From: Tsukamurella sp. PLM1
Lineage (GTDB): Bacteria > Actinomycetota > Actinomycetes > Mycobacteriales > Mycobacteriaceae
DNA: 64,000 bases
Assembly: GCF_023168325.1 (NCBI RefSeq)
Contig: NZ_AP025688.1
Span: 1,612,001 to 1,676,000, forward strand
Reading direction: 5' to 3'
This document shows positions 1-8,483 of the stretch, in pieces. The notes under the pieces were generated by a model, which was not told where the DNA came from, searched no databases, and saw only the letters and a list, made by a program, of their open reading frames with translations. A program made the translations under genes and the position numbers. Within the stretch, counting starts at the first letter, position 1. Each line of letters starts with the position of its first letter.

Positions 1-2
1 TG

Positions 3-407
3 ATCCAGATCGAGAACTTCCCGTCGATCGCGGCTCCCGCGGCGGAGAAGTTCCCGACGTACCACCGCCACATGCTCGCCCTGTACGAGCGCCGCGAGGC
101 CACGTTCCGCGCCGCGTGGGAGGCGGGCGTCGCGATGTATGCGGGCACCGACGCCGGCGGCTTCAACGTGCACGGCGCGCTGCCGCGGGAGATCGCCGCA
201 CTCGCGCGGGTGATGCCGGCGCACGAGGCGCTCGGCGCCGCCTCCTGGCGTGCGCGGCAGTGGCTCGGCTTCGCCGGTATCGATGACGGTGCCCCCGCCG
301 ACCTGGTGATCTACGCCGAAGACCCGCGCGCCGCGCTGGCCGACGGTGCGCTTCCGGCACCGTCGGCCGTGGTGGTCCGAGGCGAGCCGGCAGACCTGCC
401 GCGATAG
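3..407 (+). CDS. Amidohydrolase, C-terminal part (cut by window edge)
   Basis: The reading frame is open from base 3 and ends at TAG 405-407, so only the last ~134 residues are present. Visible motifs are GTDAGGFNVHG, where the Asp fits the catalytic metal-ligand Asp of amidohydrolases, and the late stretch GAPADLVIYAEDPR, which is typical of the second strand of the composite beta-sandwich in imidazolonepropionase/prolidase-like amidohydrolases. Such enzymes are cytoplasmic metal-dependent hydrolases of C-N bonds. The substrate cannot be told from this fragment. It points towards the convergent MerR gene. Confidence 0.8.
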   Translation: MQIENFPSIAAPAAEKFPTYHRHMLALYERREATFRAAWEAGVAMYAGTDAGGFNVHGALPREIAALARVMPAHEALGAASWRARQWLGFAGIDDGAPADLVIYAEDPRAALADGALPAPSAVVVRGEPADLPR

Positions 408-465
408 CCCGCCGCGGCACCCTGTTCGTGCGCACGGCGCGCTTTACCGGTGCGCGCGGAGCGCT

Positions 466-1350
466 CTACCGATGCGCGCGGAGCGCGGCGATGACCCACT
501 CCGCGACGGGCACCATCGCCGGACGCTGCGGCCACCCGTTCAGCACGCCCAGCAGCGACCAGTAGCGCTCCACCCGGGCGTCGGTGAACGTCACCATCTG
601 CTCCGCCAGTGCGGCCCGGTCCGTGCCCTCGGGCACGAGCGTCGCCAGCAGCTCCGCCGCCTCCGCGGACTCCGGCGCGGTCCCGGCCTCCGCGACCGCG
701 CGGGCCGCCTCTAGGTCCACCATCACCGGCGGCTCGGTCGCCGCCGCGCCGGTCACCGCCATTTCCCGCGCCCGCGCGCGGAACTCCTCGTCCGCCACGA
801 GACCCGCCAACTCGATCCACGCGTCCACCTGGGCGGGCGTCGGATCGTCGGGCAGTTCCGCGGGCAGCGAGCGCATCCCGGTCGCGATGTGCGCGCCCGG
901 GGCATCGGCGGCGATGCCGGCGAACGCCTCGTCGACGAACGCGTCGATGATCCGCTGGCGCTCCGCCGCGGACAGGGTGGCCATCTCGTGCATGATTCTC
1001 AACTCCTCGGTCGTACTGTTCCTGGTCGCGACCGAACGCAGCACCGCCCGCCGGATCCGCAGCGTGCGGATCTCGGCATCGAGGGCCTTCGCATGCGCGT
1101 CGGCCACCGCGGCGAGGCCGACCTGCTCCGCGAGCACGGCGCGCACCGTCTTCACGTCCAGGCCCAGCGCGCGCAGGGTCCGCACCAGCTCGAGCCGCGC
1201 CACGGATTCCGCGTCGTAGAGCCGGTACCCGGCCGCGTTGCGGATCGTGGGGACGAGGCCCTCGTCGGACCAGAACCGGATCGTCTTCACCGACGCACCG
1301 GTCCGGGCCGCGACGTCGCCGATGGAGAAGAGCGTGCTGTCGTCGGTCAC
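466..1350 (-). CDS. MerR family transcriptional regulator
   Basis: 294 residues from a GTG start. Residues ~7-75 form a MerR winged helix-turn-helix: FSIGDVAARTGASVKTIRFW, then GYRLYDAESVARL and a leucine-rich segment. A coiled-coil helix (about 80-125) should mediate dimerisation. The long C-terminal half, rich in Ala and Glu and predicted helical, has no metal-binding cysteine cluster, so a metal sensor such as CueR or ZntR is unlikely. It may bind a small organic ligand; that is inference. The acyltransferase gene upstream on the same strand ends 33 bases before this start and could share its transcript. Confidence 0.9.
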   Translation of the reverse strand: MTDDSTLFSIGDVAARTGASVKTIRFWSDEGLVPTIRNAAGYRLYDAESVARLELVRTLRALGLDVKTVRAVLAEQVGLAAVADAHAKALDAEIRTLRIRRAVLRSVATRNSTTEELRIMHEMATLSAAERQRIIDAFVDEAFAGIAADAPGAHIATGMRSLPAELPDDPTPAQVDAWIELAGLVADEEFRARAREMAVTGAAATEPPVMVDLEAARAVAEAGTAPESAEAAELLATLVPEGTDRAALAEQMVTFTDARVERYWSLLGVLNGWPQRPAMVPVAEWVIAALRAHR

Positions 1351-1383
1351 GGGATCAGCCTGCGGTCTCCAGTGAGGGGAGAG

Positions 1384-2663
1384 TCAAGAGGCCCTGTTGC
1401 GGGCGATGCCGGCGAGGCTCTGCCCGCCCGGCTCCGACCGTGCCTGCGCGCGGGCCTTCCGCTTCGCCGGGCGGGGGCGGCCGACCCACCACTGGGCCTT
1501 CGGGGCACGGCTGAGCAGTCCGACGATGCCGAGCGTGACCGCCAGGGTGACGACGTACGCCACCGCCGTGCCGAACGGCGACGGCAGCACCGCGACGAGC
1601 CACGGCGTACCGTCGGCCGTCTTGGGCAACAGCAGCATCGAGAGCACCATCACATGCACCAGGAACACACCGAACGAGCGCTGCGCGCCGAACGAGGCGA
1701 AGCGCGTCAGCCCCGGTAGGCGGGAGCGGTTGCGGGCGAGGAGCAGACCGGTCGTGTAGACGGCGGCCACGAGCACCACGTACAGCACGAAGTTGGCGGG
1801 CTGGAACACGGCGGACGCGACGATCGGCGCGGTCTCGTCGTTCAGCCGGACGCGGAACAGCACCTGTCCACCGACCACCGTGAGCGCGGCCAGCGCGAAC
1901 ACCAGGGCGCGTGCCGCAGCAGCACGGCCTCGATGCGCTCGCGGTGGAACGCGGCGAACACGCCGAGCAGGATGAAGAACTGGTACGGCACGAACGTGGC
2001 GTAGACGTGCCAGAAGTTCTCGCCCCACCAGCCGCTGGTCGGGTTCCAGTAGGTGATCGCGGTGTAGAGGCCCACCTGCAGGACGGCACTGACCGCGAGG
2101 ATGTGCGAGTGGAAGCCGCGGGTGCGCTCGGCGAACGCGAGGATCAGCGGGAACAACACGTAGATCTGGAGCGTGACGAAGATGAAGTACAGCTGGTAGC
2201 CGTTGAGTCCGCCCCACTTCAGGTTGTCCCAGAAATCGCCCAGGCTGGTGGGAATCGCCGCGGCGTTGCCGCCCACGACCATGTCGAACACCCAGTAGGC
2301 GAACGCCCAGATCACGAACGGGATCACGACGAGCGGGAGGCGCTTGCGCCGAACTGGACGGGGGACAGACGCGCGCCGCGCTCGACCACCCCGTACGCCA
2401 GCACGAGCCCGGTGAGCGCGAAGAACGCGTTCCGGGTGAAGTGCAGGTTCATTGCGATCGCGTTGGTGACGACGCCGTTGACCTCGTCGTTCGTGTTCGT
2501 GAGCGTGTGGATGAAGACGACCAGCAGGAACGTGATGGTGCGGACGAAATCGAGCTGGTAGAGGTAGCCGCCGCGCGCGGGCGGCGGTCGCGTCGCCCGA
2601 CGGTGCCCGCGCCGCGCCGGCGGGGGCCGGGGCGCTACTGGGGCTGTCCAGGTGCGTGGCCAT
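1384..2663 (-). CDS. Acyltransferase 3 family membrane protein (frameshifted)
   Basis: The protein starts at ATG 2661-2663 and is recovered by joining three frames, with breaks near 2580, 2352 and 1907. It is an integral membrane protein of about 425 residues. After a Pro/Ala-rich tail of ~35 residues comes GYLYQLDFVRTITFLLVVFI, the usual first helix and catalytic Arg region of acyltransferase family 3, followed by about ten hydrophobic segments and a basic C-terminal tail. Family members transfer acyl groups to glycans or lipids of the envelope from the cytoplasmic membrane. The acceptor is unknown. The breaks look like indels in G/C runs because each half reads as good protein. Confidence 0.8.
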
Positions 2664-3078
2664 AGAGATGAGTCTGCGTTCCGATCCTGCGAGGTTGCTG
2701 TACGCGGCCTGGCAGTGGTCTACACCGGGCTGAGGTGCTGACGCTCAGGCTGTGACAGGCGATGAGTTTACCCATCGGTAACCTTGGCGAAGGCAACGAA
2801 CTCGCCGGAAGTGGCGCGAGTCACGTCGGACACCGTGCTCTCCCTCGAGTGTAAGTGGTGTGCGCCGATGCGGCGATTCCCGTGTGGGCCGGTGCGGCGA
2901 TCCGTTCCGGCGGCGCGGGTGATTTCGCGCTGGTCGTGCGGCGTGGCAGAATGGACCGCTGCTGACCGGCAGCGGCTGAGATACCGCCCGGCGGTCACGC
3001 ATGAAGACGGCAAAACCGGGTGCGCCATCCAGGTGCATCGCTGAATTGCACAGTGACTACACGAAGGAACGCTGACAC
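2664..3078. other. Gene-free gap between acyltransferase and rpsP
   Basis: This 415-base gap separates two divergent genes. The open frames inside it lack ribosome sites and overlap on both strands, so none is called. It holds the putative rpsP promoter and a leader hairpin near its right end (listed separately). Nothing else recognisable was seen, and no tRNA or riboswitch signature. Confidence 0.6.
2921..2975 (+). promoter_or_regulatory. Putative rpsP promoter and leader hairpin
   Basis: A -35-like GATTTCG begins at 2921 and a -10-like CAGAAT lies at 2947-2952, preceded by TGG. The same spacing of GATTTCG to -10 (26-27 bases) recurs before rplS and rpsB. Directly downstream, CCGCTGC (2956-2962) and GCAGCGG (2969-2975) can pair as a 7-bp hairpin near the expected transcript start, about 100 bases before the rpsP start. 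Assigned by pattern only. Confidence 0.5.
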
Positions 3079-3534
3079 ATGGCTGTCAAGATCAAGCTCA
3101 CGCGGCTCGGCAAGATCCGCAACCCGCAGTACCGGGTCGTCATCGCCGACTCGCGCACCCGCCGCAACGGCCGCGCGATCGAGTCGATCGGCAAGTACCA
3201 CCCCAAGGAGGAGCCGTCGCTCATCCAGATCGACTCCGAGCGCGTGCAGTACTGGCTCGGCGTCGGCGCGCAGCCGACCGAGCCCGTGCTCGCCCTGCTG
3301 AAGATCACCGGTGACTGGCAGAAGTTCAAGGGGCTCCCCGGCGCCGAGGGCACCCTGAAGACCGCGCCCGAGAAGCCGTCCAAGCTGGACCTGTTCAACG
3401 CCGCGCTCGCCGCTGCCGACAACGAGCCCGCCGCGGCCGCCACCACGCCCAAGAAGAAGGCGGAGAAGAAGGCCGACGAGGCGCCCGCCGAGGCTGCTGA
3501 GGCTCCCGCCGAGGCTCCGGCCGAGGGCGAGTAA
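3079..3534 (+). CDS. rpsP: 30S ribosomal protein bS16
   Basis: 151 residues. The N-terminal ~85 residues are classic bS16 ([18 protein letters not shown], then [13 protein letters not shown] and [15 protein letters not shown]). They bind 16S rRNA in the 30S body. The rest is a low-complexity Ala/Pro/Glu/Lys tail, as in other actinobacterial bS16 proteins, which makes the protein much longer than the ~82 residues of E. coli. A ribosome site GAAGGA lies about 10 bases upstream of ATG. It heads the rpsP-KH-rimM-trmD operon, and its stop overlaps the next start (TAATG). Confidence 0.98.
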   Translation: MAVKIKLTRLGKIRNPQYRVVIADSRTRRNGRAIESIGKYHPKEEPSLIQIDSERVQYWLGVGAQPTEPVLALLKITGDWQKFKGLPGAEGTLKTAPEKPSKLDLFNAALAAADNEPAAAATTPKKKAEKKADEAPAEAAEAPAEAPAEGE

Positions 3535-3782
3535 TGAGCGCCGTGGTCGCCGATGCCGTCGAGCACCTCGTGCGCGGCATCGTCGCGAACCCCGACGACG
3601 TGCGCGTCGACCTCATCACGGGCCGTCGCGGCCGCGTGATCGAGGTGCACGTGAACCCGGACGACCTCGGCAAGGTCATCGGCCGCAGCGGCCGCACGGC
3701 CACCGCCCTGCGCACCCTGGTCACCGGCATCGGTGGCAAGGGCATCCGGATCGACGTCGTCGACACCGATCGCATCCGCTGA
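3534..3782 (+). CDS. khpA: KH-domain RNA-binding protein (KhpA/Rv2908c type)
   Basis: 82 residues, nearly all one KH fold. The [15 protein letters not shown] segment carries the GxxG-type loop (GRSG) that binds single-stranded RNA. This small protein sits between rpsP and rimM in most actinobacteria and firmicutes, where it acts as an RNA chaperone linked to ribosome biogenesis and envelope control. Its start overlaps the rpsP stop by one base, so translation is probably coupled. Confidence 0.95.
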   Translation: MSAVVADAVEHLVRGIVANPDDVRVDLITGRRGRVIEVHVNPDDLGKVIGRSGRTATALRTLVTGIGGKGIRIDVVDTDRIR

Positions 3783-3786
3783 TCGT

Positions 3787-4307
3787 ATGGAGCTCGTAGT
3801 CGGGCGGGTCGCCAAATCGCACGGCATCCGCGGCGAGATCGTCGTCGAGGTGCGCACCGATTCGCCCGAGCTCCGCTTCGCGGACGGCGCCGTCCTCACC
3901 GGGCGGCGCCCCCGCGGCGGAACACCAGCACGTACACCGTGGCAGCCTCCCGGGAGCACTCCGGGAGGCTGCTCGTGCGTCTACAGGGCGTGAACGACCG
4001 CACCGCCGCCGACGAACTGCGCGGCACCCTGTTCGTCATCGACTCCGCCGACGTGGAGCCCAGCGACGACCCGGACGAGTTCTACGACCACGAACTCGAG
4101 GGCACGGCGGTGCGCACCGTCGACGGCACCGAGGTGGGCGTGATCGCCGAGGTCCTGCACCCGCCCGGCGGCGAACTGCTGTCGGTGAAGGCGCCCGACG
4201 GCCGCGAGATCCTCATCCCGTTCGTCACCGCCATCGTGCCCGACGTCGACGTGGCCGGCGGGTCCGTCACCGTCGACCCGCCCGACGGCCTGCTCGACCC
4301 CGAATAG
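3787..4307 (+). CDS. rimM: Ribosome maturation factor RimM (one frameshift)
   Basis: RimM helps 16S rRNA processing and binds uS19 during 30S assembly. The N-terminal part reads [19 protein letters not shown], the typical RimM beta-barrel start. The second frame carries [16 protein letters not shown] and then the PRC-barrel end ([20 protein letters not shown]). The frame changes near 3930, where restoring one base in GCACGTACACC to GCACCGTACACC joins the halves into 173 residues, a normal length. The span is one base short of a multiple of three. It lies four bases after the KH gene. Confidence 0.93.
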
Positions 4308-4317
4308 GCTGCGGCGC

Positions 4318-5010
4318 ATGCGCATCGATGTGGTGACTATCTTCCCCGAGTACCTCGCGCCGCTGAACCAAGCGCTCCTCGGCAAGGCCGTCGACAAGGG
4401 GCTGATCGAATTCGGCGTGCACGACCTGCGCGACTGGACGCACGACGTGCACAAGGCCGTGGACGATTCTCCGTACGGCGGTGGGCCCGGCATGGTGATG
4501 AAACCCACCGTCTGGGGGCCGGCCCTCGACGACGTGTGCCCCGACGACGCGCTCCTCGTGGTTCCGACGCCCGCCGGCGTCCCGTTCACCCAGGCCATGG
4601 CCCACGACTGGGCGGGCGAGGACCACATCGTGTTCGCGTGCGGCCGCTACGAGGGCATCGACCAGCGCGTCTTCGACGACGCCGCGCGGCGCGTGCGCGT
4701 CGTCGAGGTGTCCATCGGGGACTACGTCCTCATCGGCGGCGAGGTGGCCGTCCTCGTCATGGTCGAGGCGTTCGCCCGACTGATCCCGGGCGTGTTGGGC
4801 AACAAGCTCTCCCATCAGGACGACTCCTTCTCCGACGGTGCCTGCGGCCTGCTCGAGGGCCCGTCGTACACGCGGCCCGAGACCTGGCGCGACCTCACGG
4901 TGCCGCCGGTCCTGCTGTCCGGTGACCACGCGAAGGTCGCGCAGTGGCGCCGCGAGCAGTCCCTCGCGCGCACGGCGGAGCGTCGACCGGACCTGCTGCC
5001 ACCTGCGTAG
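4318..5010 (+). CDS. trmD: tRNA (guanine-N1-)-methyltransferase TrmD
   Basis: 230 residues. TrmD methylates G37 of tRNAs with a G36pG37 anticodon context, using S-adenosylmethionine held in a trefoil knot. [12 protein letters not shown] is the standard start, [15 protein letters not shown] (around residue 50) is part of the active site, and [11 protein letters not shown] plus [16 protein letters not shown] form the knotted SAM site. It is the last gene of the rpsP operon and lies 10 bases after rimM. The length is usual for the family. Confidence 0.98.
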   Translation: MRIDVVTIFPEYLAPLNQALLGKAVDKGLIEFGVHDLRDWTHDVHKAVDDSPYGGGPGMVMKPTVWGPALDDVCPDDALLVVPTPAGVPFTQAMAHDWAGEDHIVFACGRYEGIDQRVFDDAARRVRVVEVSIGDYVLIGGEVAVLVMVEAFARLIPGVLGNKLSHQDDSFSDGACGLLEGPSYTRPETWRDLTVPPVLLSGDHAKVAQWRREQSLARTAERRPDLLPPA

Positions 5011-5085
5011 ACTTCCTGACCCGAAGCCGCGTACGGTGGATTTCGGGTGAGTCCGTCGTATCGGACTCCGCCGGGGAGGGCGGCA

Positions 5086-6514
5086 ATGAAGACGGCATTG
5101 CTCCGAGCGGGAGTCGCATCGGTCGTCGCCGCCCTCGTCACGGCGTGCGGTGTGCCCCTCGGGGACGAGCCTGCGCGGAGTGCAGGGCCCGTGTCGGCCG
5201 CGGCGTCGGGGGCGGCGTGGTCGCGGGACCACGGTTTCGGCGCGGACACGACGGTCACCGTCGGGCGGGATCTCCGTCGGGTCGCCGGTCCACTGCGGGG
5301 CGTCGGCACCGAGGTCACGTCACACGGGTGGTACTTCCGCACGAACGACGAGCTGATCGCGGTCGATCCCGGAACCGGGCGCGAGCGATGGCGTGCGCCG
5401 CTGTCGGGCACCCTGCCGGAGGTCGCGATCGATGAGCACGCCGTGGCGATTCTGCACCACTCGATGACCGGCGAGTCCCATCTCACGATTCACGACCCGG
5501 TCACGGGGTCGGTGCGGGCACGCATCCAGGTGCGGCTCGCGAAGCTGCACACGACCGGGGACCGGGCCTGGCTCCTGAGCTACCTGGTCACCAAGTCGTT
5601 GGGGCTGGTGGCTGTCGTGGGTGGAACGGTCCTGGTCAACGGGGTCGACGACGCCGGTGAGAGAAGCGGACCACCGCGTACCGGGCGGCGGACGGCGGTG
5701 TGGCCTGGGAACGTGCCGGCGAGTCCTCTGTGCGGGCTTCGGTGGTGCTGGTGCAGGACGTCTGGGCCGAGAAGGAACTGTCGAGGGTGGACCCGGAGAC
5801 CGGGGCGGTCATCTGGCAGAGCGACTGGTCTGCCCCGTCGCTGTCGCTGTTCGCCTCCGCGGACACGGCGTACGTGGTCTCCACATATCCGGGGAGGACG
5901 AGCGTGGTCGGCCTCGACGTCCGCACGGGGAGAGGAAGGACTCCGCCTCAGTGGATCTCGGGGGCGCGGAGCAGGTCTTCGGACTCGATCCGCGGCGCAT
6001 CGCCGTCGTGGGAGTCGGATGCATGGCGGACGACGGCTTGAGCGACGCCGTGCGCTCCGCGGTCGGTTGCCGGACCGAGCGGCGGGTGGTCGTCGTCGAG
6101 CTCGGTGGGACTGAACGTCGGGGTCTCACCCGCACGGTCGCGTCGGTCGGTAACGGAACCCTCTCGAGCCGGCATGTGCATCCGTTCCGCGCTGGAGGGA
6201 TGAACTACGTGGTGACGACAGAGGCCGGTCGGGCGCAGGTGCTGGGTGCCGACGGCATCGTCGCAGACGTCGAGCATCCCGCGATCACGGAGCAGGACGA
6301 TTCCACTCTGGTGTCGGGAAGCACCCTCGTGTGCGCCACCGACTCGGAGATCGTCGGGCTGTCGCTTCCCGACCTTCGGGAACGATGGCGGGTACCTGCG
6401 CCCCTGGCCGGGGCCCGTCTCCGGTTCGTGACGGACGGCGCGGTCGCGCTGTCCGCGCGGGCGTCGTCGACAGTCTCGACGGCCGAGACGGACGACGTCG
6501 TCGTGTTCCGCTGA
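5086..6514 (+). CDS. Putative lipoprotein with PQQ-like beta-propeller (two frameshifts)
   Basis: The start MKTALLRAGVASVVAALVTAC is a lipoprotein signal with lipobox VTAC (Cys at residue 21). I chose ATG 5086 because it puts this signal at the N-terminus. The mature part repeats short blade-like motifs such as LIAVDPGTGRERWRAPL and RVDPETGAVIWQSDW, typical of PQQ-like propellers that serve as protein scaffolds outside the membrane. Frame breaks lie near 5655 and 5930; the last frame runs to TGA 6514. M. tuberculosis has a different lipoprotein (lppW) in this trmD-rplS gap. Function unknown. Confidence 0.75.
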
Positions 6515-6605
6515 CCCGGGGATTCCGGCGATCCCGCCCGGCGCCGCTCCCGGCGCGGCATGATGACCGGAGCGGGCGTGGGGGCGTCCGGGATTCGGGG
6601 GAATC

Positions 6606-6917
6606 ATGGCTGTTCTCGACGGTACGCGCGGCGCCGCCGCCCTCCTGGCCGAGGTCGAGCGGCGCGAGGCCGAGTTGGCCCGCCTCGATGAGGAGTTCCG
6701 CGCCGCGCGGGTCACCGCGCGCTCGCACGACCGGACGGTGGCGGTCACCGTCGACGTGCGAGGGCACGTCGTCGAGGTCGACCTCGCGCCGACATCTGCT
6801 CGGGCGCACCCGCCGGAACGGCTGGGGCCCTTGATCGTCGAGCTCGCGGAACGCGCGGCCGATTCGCTGCGTGAGCACTACGCGCGGCGCGCCGAGATCG
6901 CGCGGGCACTCGCATGA
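6606..6917 (+). CDS. YbaB/EbfC-like protein of a secretion-type locus
   Basis: 103 residues. An N-terminal helical part (LLAEVERREAELARLDEEF) is followed by two beta-strands, TVAVTVDVRGHVVEVDL, and C-terminal helices. This is the order in YbaB/EbfC proteins and their actinobacterial relatives near ESX genes. It overlaps the next gene by four bases (ATGATC inside GCATGA), so the three genes that follow are probably one transcript. The role is unknown; the family binds DNA in some members, but the secretion-linked branch is uncharacterised. Confidence 0.75.
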   Translation: MAVLDGTRGAAALLAEVERREAELARLDEEFRAARVTARSHDRTVAVTVDVRGHVVEVDLAPTSARAHPPERLGPLIVELAERAADSLREHYARRAEIARALA

Positions 6918-7192
6918 TCTTCGAACTGGAACCGGCGGCGTGGGAGCGGCTCGCGCGCACCGTCGACGCTCTCGCCGAGGCGATCCCCGCGCCGGCAACC
7001 CTTCCGCTCCCCGAGGACAGGTACGCGCGGGCGCTCGGCACCATTCCGGCCGTCTCCGACGCCGCGGCGCGCGACCTGCACGCGTCGTCCGTCGCGGAGC
7101 TCCGGGCGTTCGCCGAGCGCATCCGCACCGGTTCCCGCACGGCGACGGCCGCGGATCGGGCCGCCGCGCAGGCGATCGAGGCCGCGGGATGA
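6914..7192 (+). CDS. Small helical protein, ESX-secretion-associated type
   Basis: 92 residues, almost fully helical, without cysteines or a signal peptide. Trp10 in EPAAWERLARTVDALAEAI and the long following helices resemble small EspC/WXG100-like partners encoded next to type VII substrates. It has no clean WXG motif. Start and stop both overlap neighbours (ATGA type), which argues for translational coupling with the YbaB-like gene and the large downstream gene. Assigned mainly by context. Confidence 0.6.
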   Translation: MIFELEPAAWERLARTVDALAEAIPAPATLPLPEDRYARALGTIPAVSDAAARDLHASSVAELRAFAERIRTGSRTATAADRAAAQAIEAAG

Positions 7193-8053
7193 CCGACACC
7201 GAGTTCTGGCCTCGTTCGCCCGGCGAGTTCATCGGCGCCGCCGAGCAGTACCGCGCCGCGCTCGCCGAGGTCGGGGGATCGCCGCGCGGCTGGGTGTGCG
7301 GGCACCGTCGGAGGCATTGGTCCGGGCGGGCGAGCTCGACGATGCCCGGGCGGATCTCGTCGGTGGCTACGCGGACCTGGTGGCCGCCACTCGCGACCGC
7401 ATGACCGGCATCGCCGCCCGGACCGCGCTCGCGCGGCTCGAGGCCCGCGGTGCGCGCCCGCCCGGTGATCCGGCGGCGGACGAGGCCGCAGATCTCGCGG
7501 ACCTGCGGGGGCGGGCCGAGGCGGAGGATGCCGCCCAGGAGGCGGAACGGCGGTCGGCCGAGCTCGCCGCCGGGCACGGCGCCGCGCTCGGCGGCTTCGC
7601 CCCGCTGGCCGGAATGGGCGCGCTGGGCAGGTCATTCGGGGGCGACGGTGCCCACCGTGCCACCCGCTACGCCGTCGCCGGAGCGGCCCCGGACGACCTC
7701 GAGATCCGGCTGCGTGAGCTGACCACGGCGATCACCGGCCCGGCCCGCGGCTGGACGTCGTTCGCCGTCGCCGAGGTCGCAGACGAGGCGGGCCGCCCGT
7801 GGCGCGTGATCGGAACCACCGAGCTCGACGGGTACCTGCGGCCCGGCGTGATGCTCGAGAGGGCGAGCTCGCCGCGGGCAACGAGTCATGGCCCGAACTG
7901 TCGATCGCGACCTTCTGCGCGGCGCACGGGTTCGCGCCCGGCCCGGTGGTGGGCACCGTCGAACCGCCGGGCGACGTGTGTGATCACCTGCGCGCCCAGG
8001 GGTTCGCGCCGAGCTGGTCGGACGGGGCATGGGGGTTCGCGGGGAGGAGAGTC
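7189..8053 (+). CDS. Large secreted-toxin-like protein with deaminase-like region (frameshifted)
   Basis: Starts at ATG 7189, overlapping the previous stop, with frame breaks near 7271 (a GGGGG run) and 7862. The N-terminal ~150 residues are helical and Ala-rich, like the secretion-targeting parts of type VII substrates. The region after ~residue 180 has AVAEVADEAGRPWRVIGTTE, then GYLRPGV and NESWPEL. I recognise this as similar to deaminase-fold toxin regions in which a H-A-E motif follows GYLRPGV. Here the motif reads W-P-E and only one Cys follows, so an active deaminase is doubtful. The end is uncertain: the frame runs on without a stop into the next gene. Confidence 0.5.
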
Positions 8054-8473
8054 ATGCACCGGTCGAATAGCCTGCCGGACCTGGCGGAGGCGGTGGCCGC
8101 GGTGCCGGCGGACCGTCGGCGGGAGGCGGCGATCACCGTCGTCGCGGGCGCGCTGGATCGGGCCGCCGACCCGCGGCTCGACGATGCGGGCGCGGTCCTG
8201 CTGGACGAACGTCGCGCGCCGGGCTCGCGCGGCGGGGAGGCGCACCGTCTGGCCGCGGAGGTGGACCAACTGGACCGGGCCGCGCACGCGTGCCGGGTCG
8301 ACGGTGACCACACGGGCTACGTGCTCGGCTTCCAGTCGGCGCGGGCGCTGTCGGCGCTGCACTTCCTGGTGCGCGACGGCGGGGCGGGGCTGCCCGACAT
8401 CGCGTACGAGGCGGTGATGGTGTGCGGCGCGACGGAGCCGGTGATCGCGGACCTCGTCGGTGGGCGCCGGTAG
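8054..8473 (+). CDS. Possible immunity protein following the toxin-like gene
   Basis: 139 residues if it starts at ATG 8054, which has a strong ribosome site (GGGGAGGAGA just upstream). That signal is why I separate it from the frame before it. The sequence is helical (SLPDLAEAVAAVPADRRREA, then GYVLGFQSARALSALHFLV) with no catalytic motif. Small helical proteins directly after toxin genes are commonly immunity proteins. It may instead be the C-terminal domain of the preceding protein, because no stop codon separates the two. Confidence 0.45.
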   Translation: MHRSNSLPDLAEAVAAVPADRRREAAITVVAGALDRAADPRLDDAGAVLLDERRAPGSRGGEAHRLAAEVDQLDRAAHACRVDGDHTGYVLGFQSARALSALHFLVRDGGAGLPDIAYEAVMVCGATEPVIADLVGGRR

Positions 8474-8483
8474 GGTGACGCGG

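Noticed and set aside
2745-3044. Small overlapping open frames in the rpsP upstream gap
   Set aside because: They overlap on both strands, lack ribosome sites and cross the promoter-like region.
3787-4307. Programmed ribosomal frameshifting in rimM and other genes
   Set aside because: Too many unrelated genes are affected, without slippery heptamers or a common structure. Sequencing error explains it better.
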